NCBI RefSeq assembly: GCF_040222385.1
Contig: NZ_JAVKDF010000023.1
Span: forward strand, 62,001 to 126,000
Reading direction: 5' to 3'
DNA length: 64,000 nt
DNA from: Imperialibacter sp040222385
GTDB lineage: Bacteria > Bacteroidota > Bacteroidia > Cytophagales > Cyclobacteriaceae
Shown here: positions 51,591 to 60,470 of the stretch, piece by piece
Layout: every line of letters begins with the position of its first letter
Position numbering within the stretch: position 1 is the stretch's first letter
The notes under the pieces: model-generated
Told to the model about the DNA's origin: nothing
The model's database searches: none
Seen by the model: only the letters and a program-made list of their open reading frames with translations
Translations under genes and position numbers: made by a program

Positions 51591-53801
51591 TTAAGCCAAA
51601 TCAAAACGGTCGAGGTTCATCACCTTGTCCCAGGCTTTCACAAAGTCCTTGATGAACTTCTGCTGAGAGTCGCCGCAGCCATATACTTCAGCCAGGGCAC
51701 GAAGCTCAGAGTTGGAGCCAAAGATCAAGTCGGCACGAGTGGCTGTATATTTTACTTTGCCAGTCTTAGCATCGTGTCCCTCGAATACGTCCCCATCCGC
51801 CGAAACAGCTTTCCATGTAGTGCTCATGTCGAGCAGGTTCACAAAGAAGTCGTTGCTCAATGAACCGACACGATTGGTAAACACACCATGCTTGGACCCG
51901 TCGAAGTTGGTGCCAAGCACACGCATGCCACCTATCAGCACAGTCATTTCTGGCGCAGTCAGCGTCAGCAACTGGGCCTTGTCGATCAGCAGCTCTTCGG
52001 CAGATATGGTGAATTTTTTCTTCACGTAGTTGCGGAAGCCATCAGCCTGCGGCTCAAGGGCGGCGAACGATTCGACATCAGTTTGCTCAGCTGAGGCATC
52101 GGCACGTCCTGGCGTGAAGGGAACAGTGACAGCCTGCCCAGCATTTTTCGCTGCTTGTTCAACACCCGCACAACCCGCCAATACAATGAGGTCAGCCAAT
52201 GATACCGGCTTACCAAAACCCTTTTGGATTTCTTCCAGCTTACCCAATACTTTACCCAGTTGAGCCGGGTTGTTCACTTTCCAGTTCTTTTGCGGTGAAA
52301 GTCGAATACGTGCTCCATTGGCACCACCACGCTTGTCGGATCCACGGAAGGTGGAAGCAGAAGCCCAGGCAGTTGACACCAGCTCTGATACGGACAGTCC
52401 TGAAGCAAGTACTTTCGCTTTCAGGGCAGCAATGTCTTTATCATCTAATTTGTGTGTCGCAGCCGGGATCGGGTCTTGCCAGATCAGCTCTTCTTTTGGC
52501 ACTTCAGGGCCGAGGTAACGGGCACGTGGTCCCATGTCACGGTGAGTAAGCTTGAACCATGCTTTGGCAAAAGCATCTGCGAATTCATCAGGGTTCTCAA
52601 GGAAATTCCTTGAAATCTTTTCGTAGGCAGGATCTACCCTTAGTGCCAGGTCGGTAGTAAGCATGGATGGTGACCTGCGCTTCGACGGATCGAAAGGATC
52701 AGGCACGGTACCTGCACCTGCGTCACCCTTAGGCTTCCACTGGTTCGCACCTGCCGGGCTCTTTGTCAACTCCCATTCGTAACCAAACAGGTTCTCGAAG
52801 AAGTTGTTGCTCCACTTCGTTGGCGTCGTTGTCCAGATCACTTCCAAACCACTTGTAATTGCGTCGCCGGCTATACCTGAGCCGTAGCTGCTTCTCCAGC
52901 CAAGACCTTGCTCTTCAATACCAGCTGCTTCAGGCTCAGGGCCAACGTTTGCTGCATCGCCAGCGCCGTGAGTTTTGCCAAATGTGTGGCCACCTGCAAT
53001 CAGTGCCACGGTTTCGTAGTCATTCATTGCCATTCGACCGAACGTCTCACGGATATCTTTGGCAGCTGCAAGCGGATCAGGCTTGCCGTTTGGCCCTTCA
53101 GGGTTTACATAAATCAGTCCCATTTGTACTGCTGCCAATGGGTTTTCAAGGTCTCTGTCGCCAGTGTAGCGCTTGTCACCTAGCCATGTGTCTTCAGCAC
53201 CCCAGTATACGTCCAACTCTGGTTCCCAAACGTCAGCACGACCACCGGCAAAGCCAAAGGTTTTGAAGCCCATTGATTCCAGTGCCACGTTGCCGGTTAA
53301 AACCATCAGGTCAGCCCATGAGATTTTGCGTCCATACTTTTGCTTGATTGGCCAAAGAAGTCTGCGGGCCTTGTCGAGGCTGGTATTGTCAGGCCAGCTA
53401 TTAAGAGGAGCAAACCTTTGCTGCCCTCCTCCCGCACCACCACGCCCATCAGCAATACGGTATGTGCCGGCACTGTGCCATGCCATACGAATGAATAAAC
53501 CACCGTAATGACCAAAGTCGGCTGGCCACCAGTCTTGTGAGTCGGTCATCAGGGCAGTGAGGTCTTTCTTTAAAGCCTTTAGGTCGAGGCTTTTGAACTC
53601 TTCAGCGTAGTTGAAGTCTTCGCCCATCGGATCAGACAGGGAAGAATGCTGACGAAGGATGTTCACTTTCAGTTGGTTAGGCCACCAGTCACTATTTGAT
53701 GTGCCACCACCTGCGGTTTGATTGAGTTCGCCATTCAGAAACGGGCACATTTCCGCTGCGTTTACATCGTAGGCGCCTCCTGCGTGTGTTTTATTTTCCA
53801 T
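51591..53801 (-). CDS. katG: catalase-peroxidase
   Basis: Heme enzyme removing hydrogen peroxide. 736 residues from the ATG at 53801. The distal site RMAWHSAGTYR (Arg, Trp, His, about residues 95-105) and the proximal His in LIAGGHTFGKTHGA are present, as are the partners of the Met-Tyr-Trp adduct (Tyr in MGLIYVNPEGPNG, Met in GRMAMNDYET). The C-terminal copy lacks the heme His, as usual. A TTG at 53831 would add ten residues and lies in the promoter, so it is rejected. Regulation: the upstream region has two OxyR-type boxes. Confidence 0.97.
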   Translation of the reverse strand: MENKTHAGGAYDVNAAEMCPFLNGELNQTAGGGTSNSDWWPNQLKVNILRQHSSLSDPMGEDFNYAEEFKSLDLKALKKDLTALMTDSQDWWPADFGHYGGLFIRMAWHSAGTYRIADGRGGAGGGQQRFAPLNSWPDNTSLDKARRLLWPIKQKYGRKISWADLMVLTGNVALESMGFKTFGFAGGRADVWEPELDVYWGAEDTWLGDKRYTGDRDLENPLAAVQMGLIYVNPEGPNGKPDPLAAAKDIRETFGRMAMNDYETVALIAGGHTFGKTHGAGDAANVGPEPEAAGIEEQGLGWRSSYGSGIAGDAITSGLEVIWTTTPTKWSNNFFENLFGYEWELTKSPAGANQWKPKGDAGAGTVPDPFDPSKRRSPSMLTTDLALRVDPAYEKISRNFLENPDEFADAFAKAWFKLTHRDMGPRARYLGPEVPKEELIWQDPIPAATHKLDDKDIAALKAKVLASGLSVSELVSTAWASASTFRGSDKRGGANGARIRLSPQKNWKVNNPAQLGKVLGKLEEIQKGFGKPVSLADLIVLAGCAGVEQAAKNAGQAVTVPFTPGRADASAEQTDVESFAALEPQADGFRNYVKKKFTISAEELLIDKAQLLTLTAPEMTVLIGGMRVLGTNFDGSKHGVFTNRVGSLSNDFFVNLLDMSTTWKAVSADGDVFEGHDAKTGKVKYTATRADLIFGSNSELRALAEVYGCGDSQQKFIKDFVKAWDKVMNLDRFDLA

Positions 53802-53828
53802 AGTTATAGATTTATTTTGTTCGATATT

Positions 53829-53895
53829 CAAATCTACAATATTCTGATCGATAGTATAAATCTATATTTTCTATATGGTTATAGTTGAAATCTAT
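53829..53895 (-). promoter_or_regulatory. katG promoter with two OxyR-type boxes
   Basis: On the minus strand TAGATTTG (53836 to 53829) is a full -7 element, with TTTA 20 bp upstream. ATAG-N7-CTAT occurs at 53851-53865, overlapping the -33, and again at 53881-53895. The AAATCTA core appears three times (53830, 53858, 53888), once in the -7. The layout suggests peroxide-activated transcription by an OxyR-type regulator, not encoded in this window. The remaining 53896-53992 shows nothing clear. Confidence 0.65.
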
Positions 53896-53992
53896 ACACT
53901 AGACATAGGGAAGATAGGCCGTAGATCGGAAGAAAATGTGATAGATTAAATAATGGAGCGAGCGAATAGGCGCTTATTGATCTTTTGAAAGC

Positions 53993-54403
53993 CTACCTTA
54001 TCTCCTTTAAATCCCTCAGCCAAAAAGCATGGGCGTGGTGTGTCATCCCGATTTTAGGGTAATAGTCGACCGCAGCTGGAGCCGACAGCAGTATTACGTT
54101 AGATTTTGGCGCCAGCATCTTTGTCCGGCGGATGAGCTCCTTGCCAATTCCTTTGTGCTGGTATTCGATGTGCACCGCCAGGTCGCTCAGGTAGGTCGCA
54201 TACACCCAGTCGGTGAGGCTGCGGCTTACCCCAACTAGCTTTCCATTGTGCCGGGCGGTAATGGTGAGGTTGGCATGCCTGAGCATCTCTTCTATGCGCT
54301 CAGGCTCGTTCACAGGCCGTCGTTCGCCGAGTGTTGAACTGACCAGCAGCTCAATGAACTCGTCGCCACTTAAATCCTGCTCTTGCTGATAGATGATCTC
54401 CAT
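53993..54403 (-). CDS. GNAT family N-acetyltransferase
   Basis: 136 residues. The acetyl-CoA-binding motif A is HIEYQHKGIGKELIRR (Q-x-x-G-x-G form), preceded by a TYLSDLAVH strand; the end APAAVDYYPKIGMTHHAHAF is typical of small GNAT proteins. The acyl acceptor is unknown. It starts 3 bp after the aroA stop and so is probably translated from the same mRNA. Confidence 0.88.
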   Translation of the reverse strand: MEIIYQQEQDLSGDEFIELLVSSTLGERRPVNEPERIEEMLRHANLTITARHNGKLVGVSRSLTDWVYATYLSDLAVHIEYQHKGIGKELIRRTKMLAPKSNVILLSAPAAVDYYPKIGMTHHAHAFWLRDLKEIR

Positions 54404-54406
54404 GGA

Positions 54407-55636
54407 TTATACTTCTTTGATGTCGAGCCCGTATTTTTTGCAATCCTCCCAAAAACCCGGGTAGGATTTATTCACCACCTCCGGTTCTTCTATGATCAAA
54501 GGTACTTTTTGAGCTAGTGGAGCGAAGGCCATGGCCATGCGGTGGTCTTCGTAGGTACTAATCGTGACAGGGCCTTCAGGAAGTGCGGTCGGAGGTTCCA
54601 ATTCCCAAAAACCGGGTGTTTCCTCTACCAACGTAGCTCCAAACTTTGCCAGCTCAGTTTGCATGGCAGCCAGCCGGTCGGTTTCTTTAATGCGAAGGCT
54701 TTCAAGACCCGTCATTGAAATAGGGCTTTTTAGGCCTGTGGCTACCACCATTACTGTCTGGGCCAAATCGGGGCAGGTCTTAAAGTCGATAACCATGGGG
54801 GAAATGCTGGGCTTTTTCTCGATAAGAAACTCTTCACCGCTGAACCTCGTGGTAAGCCCCAGGCCATGCATGATCTCCCTGATGCGGATGTCGCCCTGAT
54901 AGGAGTTTTCTCTTAACCCCGTGAGGTTTACTTTGCTGTTTTTAGACAGCGATACCATGCTTAGCCAGTAGCTGGCACCCGACCAGTCCGACTCAATAGT
55001 ATAGGAATTAGCTGTGTATTTCTGTTGTGCAATAGCGATGGTATTTCCCTTCCACTCGTTCTTTACCCCAAACTGCTGCATGAGGCCGAGTGTCATTTCT
55101 ATGTAGGGTCTGCTGAACACATCTCCCACCAGTTCGATGGTAAGACCGTTAGGTAGCATAGGGGCGATCATTAGCAAGGCTGAAATGTACTGGCTGCTGA
55201 TGTTGCCCTGTATTTTCAGGGAGTCCGTTTTTTGCTGAGTTAATTTTGAGACTTTAAGCGGCGGATAGCCGTCATTCTTCAGGTAATCGATGCTTGCTCC
55301 AAGCTCTCGAAGGGCATCTACCAGCAGCTTGATGGGCCGTTGTTGCATCCGCTCCGACCCAGTGATTGTTTGGTTTTCCCCTGTTAGTGCCAGGAATGCT
55401 GTTAAAAATCGCATGGTTGTTCCAGCGTCCAGCACGTCCCACGTTTTGTCTTTTGAGGCCAGTAAGCGCATCATCGTTTGGGTGTCACGGGCATCAGAAA
55501 GGTTGTTGAGGTCAATTTTCTCATCAGAAAGTGCCTGTATAATCAAGGCCCTGTTACTTTCACTTTTGGAAGCACTCAGGTTGATGGTGGATGCTGCGGG
55601 AATAGCGGCGGAGGTGTTAATTGAAATTTTATTCAT
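54407..55636 (-). CDS. aroA: 3-phosphoshikimate 1-carboxyvinyltransferase (EPSP synthase)
   Basis: Joins shikimate-3-phosphate and PEP in aromatic amino-acid synthesis. 409 residues, somewhat shorter than the usual ~425. Recognised by SASKSESNRALIIQALS, LDAGTTMRFLTAFLAL, ITGSERMQQRPIKLLVDAL, and the C-terminal SLRIKETDRLAAMQTELAKF with the EDHRMAMAFAPLA motif. It lies near aroB and a DAHP synthase on the same strand, separated from aroB by a small opposite-strand gene. Confidence 0.95.
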   Translation of the reverse strand: MNKISINTSAAIPAASTINLSASKSESNRALIIQALSDEKIDLNNLSDARDTQTMMRLLASKDKTWDVLDAGTTMRFLTAFLALTGENQTITGSERMQQRPIKLLVDALRELGASIDYLKNDGYPPLKVSKLTQQKTDSLKIQGNISSQYISALLMIAPMLPNGLTIELVGDVFSRPYIEMTLGLMQQFGVKNEWKGNTIAIAQQKYTANSYTIESDWSGASYWLSMVSLSKNSKVNLTGLRENSYQGDIRIREIMHGLGLTTRFSGEEFLIEKKPSISPMVIDFKTCPDLAQTVMVVATGLKSPISMTGLESLRIKETDRLAAMQTELAKFGATLVEETPGFWELEPPTALPEGPVTISTYEDHRMAMAFAPLAQKVPLIIEEPEVVNKSYPGFWEDCKKYGLDIKEV

Positions 55637-55768
55637 GGATGCTTAGTGGAAATACCCGATTTAATTGTCTTTATGTTAGCTGGATGATGGTGACTTAAAA
55701 ATAATTTTTAAAACCTTCAGCAGTCTGGCATCGTTGTTGTGATTAAATGCTTTAAACCCTTTTTCATT

Positions 55769-55939
55769 ATGAACAGATCAAAAACCATAACTTCCATCCT
55801 CGCCGGTGCAGTTATTGGTGCAATTACAGTATTCGGCGTTACTCCAATCAAGGGAATGGTTAACAAAGCTCGTGTATCAAAATCGACAAAAACCACACCC
55901 ATGAAACAGAGAGACGAAGACGATCATTTTTTTATTTAG
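55769..55939 (+). CDS. small glycine-zipper membrane protein (YtxH-like)
   Basis: 56 residues from the ATG at 55769: MNRSKTITSILAGAVIGAIT, one hydrophobic helix (about 8-30) with glycine spacing, then a basic stretch and an acidic end DEDDHFF. This resembles short YtxH-type proteins. Its stop overlaps the end of the convergent aroB gene by 8 bp. The frame opens at 55739 but the ten extra residues add nothing recognisable. Real expression is not certain. Confidence 0.55.
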   Translation: MNRSKTITSILAGAVIGAITVFGVTPIKGMVNKARVSKSTKTTPMKQRDEDDHFFI

Positions 55940-56990
55940 CAGAAGAAAGATTTACCACTGAGTTGAACTCAGCCAAGGCTTCCCTAACTTCCCCTAAAGT
56001 AATAATCACATCGTATTCTGATTGACCAATGGCACTCAACAAGCTACCCTTAATGGTAGCTTTTTCATTTTTCTTATCCTGTAATATCAAGCTTTCGGCT
56101 TTTTTAATCGTTGCCTCACTTACCTGCGCCGGATGATACGTCGCCAGCAGGTATTGCGTAATCTCTTGGTAGCTTCCTTGCAGAAGTCTTGTCTTTTTGG
56201 TCGACAGGTAGGCTTCAGCAATCATCCCGATAGCAATGGCCTCGCCGTGGAGCAACCTGTTGCCGGAATCAAGCAGGGCAGTTTCTATGGCATGGCCAAT
56301 GGTATGCCCAAAGTTCAGGATTTTTCTCAACCCATTTTCCTTTGGGTCTTTATCCACCACACCGCTTTTGACTTCAATAGAATGCTGGATATGGTCGTTC
56401 CAGGGCTGCTCTTCAAATGGCTTAGCAGTGAGGGTTTTCCAGTAGCGGGCATCTGCTATCAGGGCGTGCTTTAGCACCTCCGCAAAGCCCGATCTGAGCT
56501 CTCTTTCGGGCAGCGTAGCCAAAAAGCCAGAAGATACGATGACTCTTTCCGGCTCCTGAAAAACGCCGATGTGGTTTTTTAGGCCGTGGAAGTCGATGCC
56601 CAGCTTGCCGCCCACGCTGGCGTCTACTTGTGCCAGTAGGGTAGTGGGCAGATTGAGGAATTTGATGCCTCGCTTGTAGGTGGCAGCGCAGAAGCCGCCC
56701 ATGTCGCCTATCACACCTCCACCAAGGTTGACAAGCAGCGCCTTTCGGTCGCATTCCAGCCTGGTGAGCTCGTTCCAGATATGCTCACAAGTCCGCAGCG
56801 TTTTCTCCTCTTCACCGCTCTTTATTTCAATCACCGAGTGCCCGGGAAGGTGAGTCGCTACTTTCGGATAGCAATGCTGCCTGGTGTTTTCGTCCACCAG
56901 CACAGCCACCTTTGAATAGGATTGGACTGAAAAAAACCTCCCCAATGACTCGGGGAGGTTGTTCGTTATTTCTACGTTACCGAGAATCAT
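55932..56990 (-). CDS. aroB: 3-dehydroquinate synthase
   Basis: Second shikimate-pathway step, NAD- and zinc-dependent. 352 residues. NAD loop SGEEEKTLRTCEHIW, the GGGVIGDMGGFCAATYKRGI segment, LLAQVDASVGGKLGIDFHGL, and zinc ligands in FAEVLKHALI, ILNFGHTIGHAIE and LLHGEAIAIGM are all visible. It starts 2 bp after the DAHP synthase stop. Confidence 0.96.
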   Translation of the reverse strand: MILGNVEITNNLPESLGRFFSVQSYSKVAVLVDENTRQHCYPKVATHLPGHSVIEIKSGEEEKTLRTCEHIWNELTRLECDRKALLVNLGGGVIGDMGGFCAATYKRGIKFLNLPTTLLAQVDASVGGKLGIDFHGLKNHIGVFQEPERVIVSSGFLATLPERELRSGFAEVLKHALIADARYWKTLTAKPFEEQPWNDHIQHSIEVKSGVVDKDPKENGLRKILNFGHTIGHAIETALLDSGNRLLHGEAIAIGMIAEAYLSTKKTRLLQGSYQEITQYLLATYHPAQVSEATIKKAESLILQDKKNEKATIKGSLLSAIGQSEYDVIITLGEVREALAEFNSVVNLSSAK

Positions 56991-56992
56991 TT

Positions 56993-58093
56993 TTACTTTT
57001 CTCCGCCTGCAGGTACTTTAGCCATGATCTCAGTTTGCTGTTTGATAGAAGCAACGTGGATCAGCTTGTAGGTTTCTTCTACAAAGTCGGGAGAAAGTGA
57101 AAGTGACTTGCCCCACTCGGCTCTGCTTTTGTAGATTTCATTCCAGCGGTCTACCTGGAAGATAGTTACGTTGTTGTCACGCTTGAACTCACCCATTTTC
57201 TCTACCAGGCGCATTCTGTTGGCCAAAGCTTCAAGGATTTCACGGTCGGCGTTGTCAATTTGATCACGCATTTGATCCATGAAATGATTGAAAGTGGCGT
57301 CTGTCGAATGAGCGCTTTTTGGTTTCAGTTCTCTTACCATTTCACCCAGGCGGGCAGGTGTCACCTGCTGCTTGGCATCACTCCATGCGTTGTCCGGATC
57401 CCTATGAGACTCGATCATCAGACCGTCGTAGTTCAAATCAAGCCCTTTTTGAGCCACGTCCAAAAGCATTTCTCTGTTGCCGCAAATATGACTTGGGTCA
57501 CCAAACAAAGGCATTTCAGGAAACTCTCTTTTTAGTTCGATAGGGAACTGCCATGCGGGCACGTTGCGATATTTCGTCTTCTGGAAAGAAGAGAAACCAC
57601 GGTGGATAGCACCAATTTTGGTGATGCCGGCCTTGTTAATTCTTTCGATTGCCCCCAACCACAATGCAAGATCGGGGTTGATAGGGTTTTTGATCAGTAC
57701 AGGTACATCAACGCCTACAAGAGAGTCGGCAATTTCCTGCACGGTGAACGGGTTCACTGTTGAGCGGGCACCTACCCAAAGGATGTCGATGCCAGCAGCA
57801 AGACAAGCCTCTACGTGGTCAGGGTTGGCTACTTCAACAGCAAATTTGACACCCAACTCTTTCTTCACGTTCTGGATCCAGCCAAGGGCTTCTTTGCCTA
57901 TGCCTTCAAACCCACCCGGACGAGTTCTTGGTTTCCACACACCAGCTCTCATTACTCTGATACCTTCCTTATACAGTTGGGTACAGGTGTCCATGAGTTG
58001 CTCTTCTGATTCAGCGCTACAAGGCCCTGAAATAATCAATGGTCTTTCTTTTACAGGAGACCAGGATTCAAATTTGTCAATAGTAAGCTCCAT
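56993..58093 (-). CDS. bifunctional DAHP synthase / chorismate mutase
   Basis: First shikimate-pathway enzyme fused to chorismate mutase. 366 residues from the ATG at 58093 (a GTG two codons earlier is possible). Residues about 1-265 are a type I-beta DAHP synthase: ISGPCSAES, GVWKPRTRPGGFEGIG, LWVGARSTVNPFTVQEIAD, IHRGFSSFQ and GDPSHICGNRE. Residues about 275-366 are an AroQ-type chorismate mutase (MRDQIDNADREILEALANRM). The C-terminal fusion is typical in this phylum, where the mutase can also control the synthase. Followed by aroB after 2 bp. Confidence 0.94.
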   Translation of the reverse strand: MELTIDKFESWSPVKERPLIISGPCSAESEEQLMDTCTQLYKEGIRVMRAGVWKPRTRPGGFEGIGKEALGWIQNVKKELGVKFAVEVANPDHVEACLAAGIDILWVGARSTVNPFTVQEIADSLVGVDVPVLIKNPINPDLALWLGAIERINKAGITKIGAIHRGFSSFQKTKYRNVPAWQFPIELKREFPEMPLFGDPSHICGNREMLLDVAQKGLDLNYDGLMIESHRDPDNAWSDAKQQVTPARLGEMVRELKPKSAHSTDATFNHFMDQMRDQIDNADREILEALANRMRLVEKMGEFKRDNNVTIFQVDRWNEIYKSRAEWGKSLSLSPDFVEETYKLIHVASIKQQTEIMAKVPAGGEK

Positions 58094-58177
58094 ACCCACC
58101 TCACTTATTTTTTATAAACTAAAAACGATCAAACTAGTCTTTTAACTATTATTGCACTCCAATTAAACACATTAACC

Positions 58178-59365
58178 ATGCCCGTTACCCATCCCTTTAC
58201 CTTCGAAGATACCGAAGTAGCTTTTGCTTCTAAGTCGGACCGGGAATTGAAGAAGATGTATTGGCTATTCGCCGCTATGAACAGTAACTTTTTAGTGCGC
58301 TTTGGAACACAGGGCGTAATATTAGCACTAAAAATGAAATTGCCCATCAAAAAACTCATAAAAAGTACTGTTTTCGGGCATTTCTGTGGCGGTGAGACGA
58401 TCCAGGAGTGCAAACAAACGATTTCTGAGCTCGGTGCTTCAGGTATTGGTACCATCCTCGATTACTCGGCAGAAGGAGAGAAAACGGAGGCTGGATTTGA
58501 GGCCAATAAGGAGGAAATACTGCAGACAGTGATGAACGCTGCGACCAGTGCCCACATTCCCTTTGCCGTGATGAAAGTATCAGGTTTGGGCTCAGAAGAG
58601 TTGATGACGAAATCGCAGGATGGCAAACAACTGAATGGCAAAGAGCAGAAGGCGTTTGGCAATATTCACCGTCGGGTTGAAGAGCTTTGCAGCAAAGCTC
58701 ACGAGCTTAGTGTCAGAATATTTATTGACGCAGAAGATTATGCTTACCAGGGGGTGATTGACAACCTGGCGCTGGAAATGATGCGGAAATACAACAAAGA
58801 GAGGGCGATTGTTTACACTACGCTGCAATTTTATAGATGGGATGCCTTCGACAAGCTGGTGGGTTTACGCGAAAAAGGGAAAACAGAAGGGTTTTACCTG
58901 GGTGTGAAGCTTGTGCGTGGTGCTTATATGGAGAACGAGCGTGAGCGAGCGGAGGAGATGGGCTACAAGGATCCCATTCAACCAACGAAGCAAGCCACAG
59001 ACATCGATTACAACAGGGCACTTGATTTCTGCGCAGCGAATCACAAGCGGATTGCCTTTTGCTCAGGAAGCCACAATGAGCAGTCGAATGCGTTGCTTAC
59101 TTCGTTGATGCAGCAGTATGGCATCGCCAAGGATGACCCGGGGGTGTTTTTTGCACAGCTCTACGGCATGAGCGACAATATTTCGTTTAAGCTGTCGAAG
59201 GAGGGCTACAACGTGGCAAAGTATGTGCCTTACGGCCCGCTGGAGAAGGTGATGCCTTATTTGATCAGGCGGGCAGAGGAGAATACGTCGGTAGCAGGAC
59301 AAACAGGGAGAGAGTTTAGCTTTATTAAAAAGGAATTGGACAGAAGGAAACTGTCTGCTGCGTAG
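58178..59365 (+). CDS. proline dehydrogenase
   Basis: FAD-dependent oxidation of proline to pyrroline-5-carboxylate. 395 residues as a single-domain enzyme, not fused to the P5C dehydrogenase of PutA. Signatures: FCGGETIQECKQTISELG, RIFIDAEDYAYQGVIDN, GVKLVRGAYMENERE, FCSGSHNEQS and the C-terminal PYLIRRAEENTSVAGQTGRE. It lies divergent from the DAHP synthase gene with 84 bp between; a TATTATTG at about 58147 is a one-mismatch -7 element. Confidence 0.95.
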   Translation: MPVTHPFTFEDTEVAFASKSDRELKKMYWLFAAMNSNFLVRFGTQGVILALKMKLPIKKLIKSTVFGHFCGGETIQECKQTISELGASGIGTILDYSAEGEKTEAGFEANKEEILQTVMNAATSAHIPFAVMKVSGLGSEELMTKSQDGKQLNGKEQKAFGNIHRRVEELCSKAHELSVRIFIDAEDYAYQGVIDNLALEMMRKYNKERAIVYTTLQFYRWDAFDKLVGLREKGKTEGFYLGVKLVRGAYMENERERAEEMGYKDPIQPTKQATDIDYNRALDFCAANHKRIAFCSGSHNEQSNALLTSLMQQYGIAKDDPGVFFAQLYGMSDNISFKLSKEGYNVAKYVPYGPLEKVMPYLIRRAEENTSVAGQTGREFSFIKKELDRRKLSAA

Positions 59366-59411
59366 TAAGTCAGTCGTTTCTTTTGGGCACTTTGTTCAGA
59401 AAGCCAGGCGC

Positions 59412-60464
59412 CTATCCGGTCATTGAATTTCGGTACACAGAAGGTTTTTGCGCCGTAAACTTTGTAAAGGCTTTCGAGAAAGTGACCTTGTTGTTGAAGC
59501 CTGACTCAAGTGCAATGGCCTCTATTTTGTAGTGTCGGAACTCATCTTTTACCAGCATTTCTTTGGCATGCTCCACCCTGAACCGATTGGTGAAGTCGTT
59601 GAAACTCTCCCTGACCAGTTCTGACAACGTCTGCGATATTCTATGCGGTTTCTCTTCAATCAGCTCGCCAAGCCTGGCCAGGGTCAGGTTGCTTTCCAGG
59701 TAAGCTTTGTCTCTTTCGAAGGAGGAAATGATTTTTTCTTTGATGACACTCATGTCTTTTTGGGAGAGATTGGAGCTCAGGTATTTACCGGCAATCCTGC
59801 TAAGGAAGTCGGGTTCGGTGTACAGGACATAGCCGATAATGAAAACAATGCTGGAAGCGGAGATGTAATAAACAATAAACTGTCGCCAGTCGTCGGCATA
59901 TTCTGTGAGCCACGACATGAGCACGGCAGTAATGAAATAGATGGAGCAAGTGGACAGGGTATACAGCCTTTTTTTGGAATCGAGGCTACTGTAGTTTTTG
60001 TAGATCAGGAAAACGAAGACTATTCCGTACAGCAGGATATGCGTTGCCCTGGCATAGTTGAAAGGCATGATGCGATCGAAAAAATGAGCCCCTATGTAGT
60101 CCATTCGGCTATGCCCAGGCATGAATAGGATGTCGCTAATACTAAGAAATGCAATAACAGCTGGAACAAAGTGCAACAGGTCAATGGGCTTGAAATACCT
60201 TTCCTTCAAAAGCACATTGAAATGCAAAAACAGCACCGGGCCATAAATGAAGCCGGCGGTAAAGTAATAGATGCCAAAAAATTGCGGATGCATTCTGGCC
60301 AGCACACTTGTGGAATAGAGAAAATCAAGCATCTCGATTCCAAAGAGGACAGTGAACATCGAAAGGGTAAAATAGGCCTGCCCAGACTTCTTAAAAAAGA
60401 GCCCGCCAGAGATGAAAATGGTCAGGAATGCATATCCCAGGAGAAGAAACCTTAAGGCCGTCAT
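59412..60464 (-). CDS. membrane-anchored AraC family regulator
   Basis: 350 residues. About seven hydrophobic helices occupy residues 1-215 (FLLLGYAFLTIFISGGLFF, ILLYGIVFVFLIY, FIVYYISASSIVFIIGYVLY), then a cytoplasmic AraC domain (about 245-350) with LTLARLGELIEEKPHRISQT and a GFNNKVTFSKAFTKFTAQKP second helix-turn-helix. A membrane sensor linked directly to DNA binding is inferred. It begins 6 bp after the ankyrin gene stop, so they form one operon. Confidence 0.9.
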   Translation of the reverse strand: MTALRFLLLGYAFLTIFISGGLFFKKSGQAYFTLSMFTVLFGIEMLDFLYSTSVLARMHPQFFGIYYFTAGFIYGPVLFLHFNVLLKERYFKPIDLLHFVPAVIAFLSISDILFMPGHSRMDYIGAHFFDRIMPFNYARATHILLYGIVFVFLIYKNYSSLDSKKRLYTLSTCSIYFITAVLMSWLTEYADDWRQFIVYYISASSIVFIIGYVLYTEPDFLSRIAGKYLSSNLSQKDMSVIKEKIISSFERDKAYLESNLTLARLGELIEEKPHRISQTLSELVRESFNDFTNRFRVEHAKEMLVKDEFRHYKIEAIALESGFNNKVTFSKAFTKFTAQKPSVYRNSMTG

Positions 60465-60470
60465 ACTGCA

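Noticed and set aside
52859..53266. Plus-strand open frames inside katG
   Set aside because: Reverse-strand shadows of a highly conserved enzyme gene; sequences look random.
53802..53831. TTG start adding ten residues to katG
   Set aside because: The codon lies within the -7 promoter element and the predicted transcript starts near 53825.
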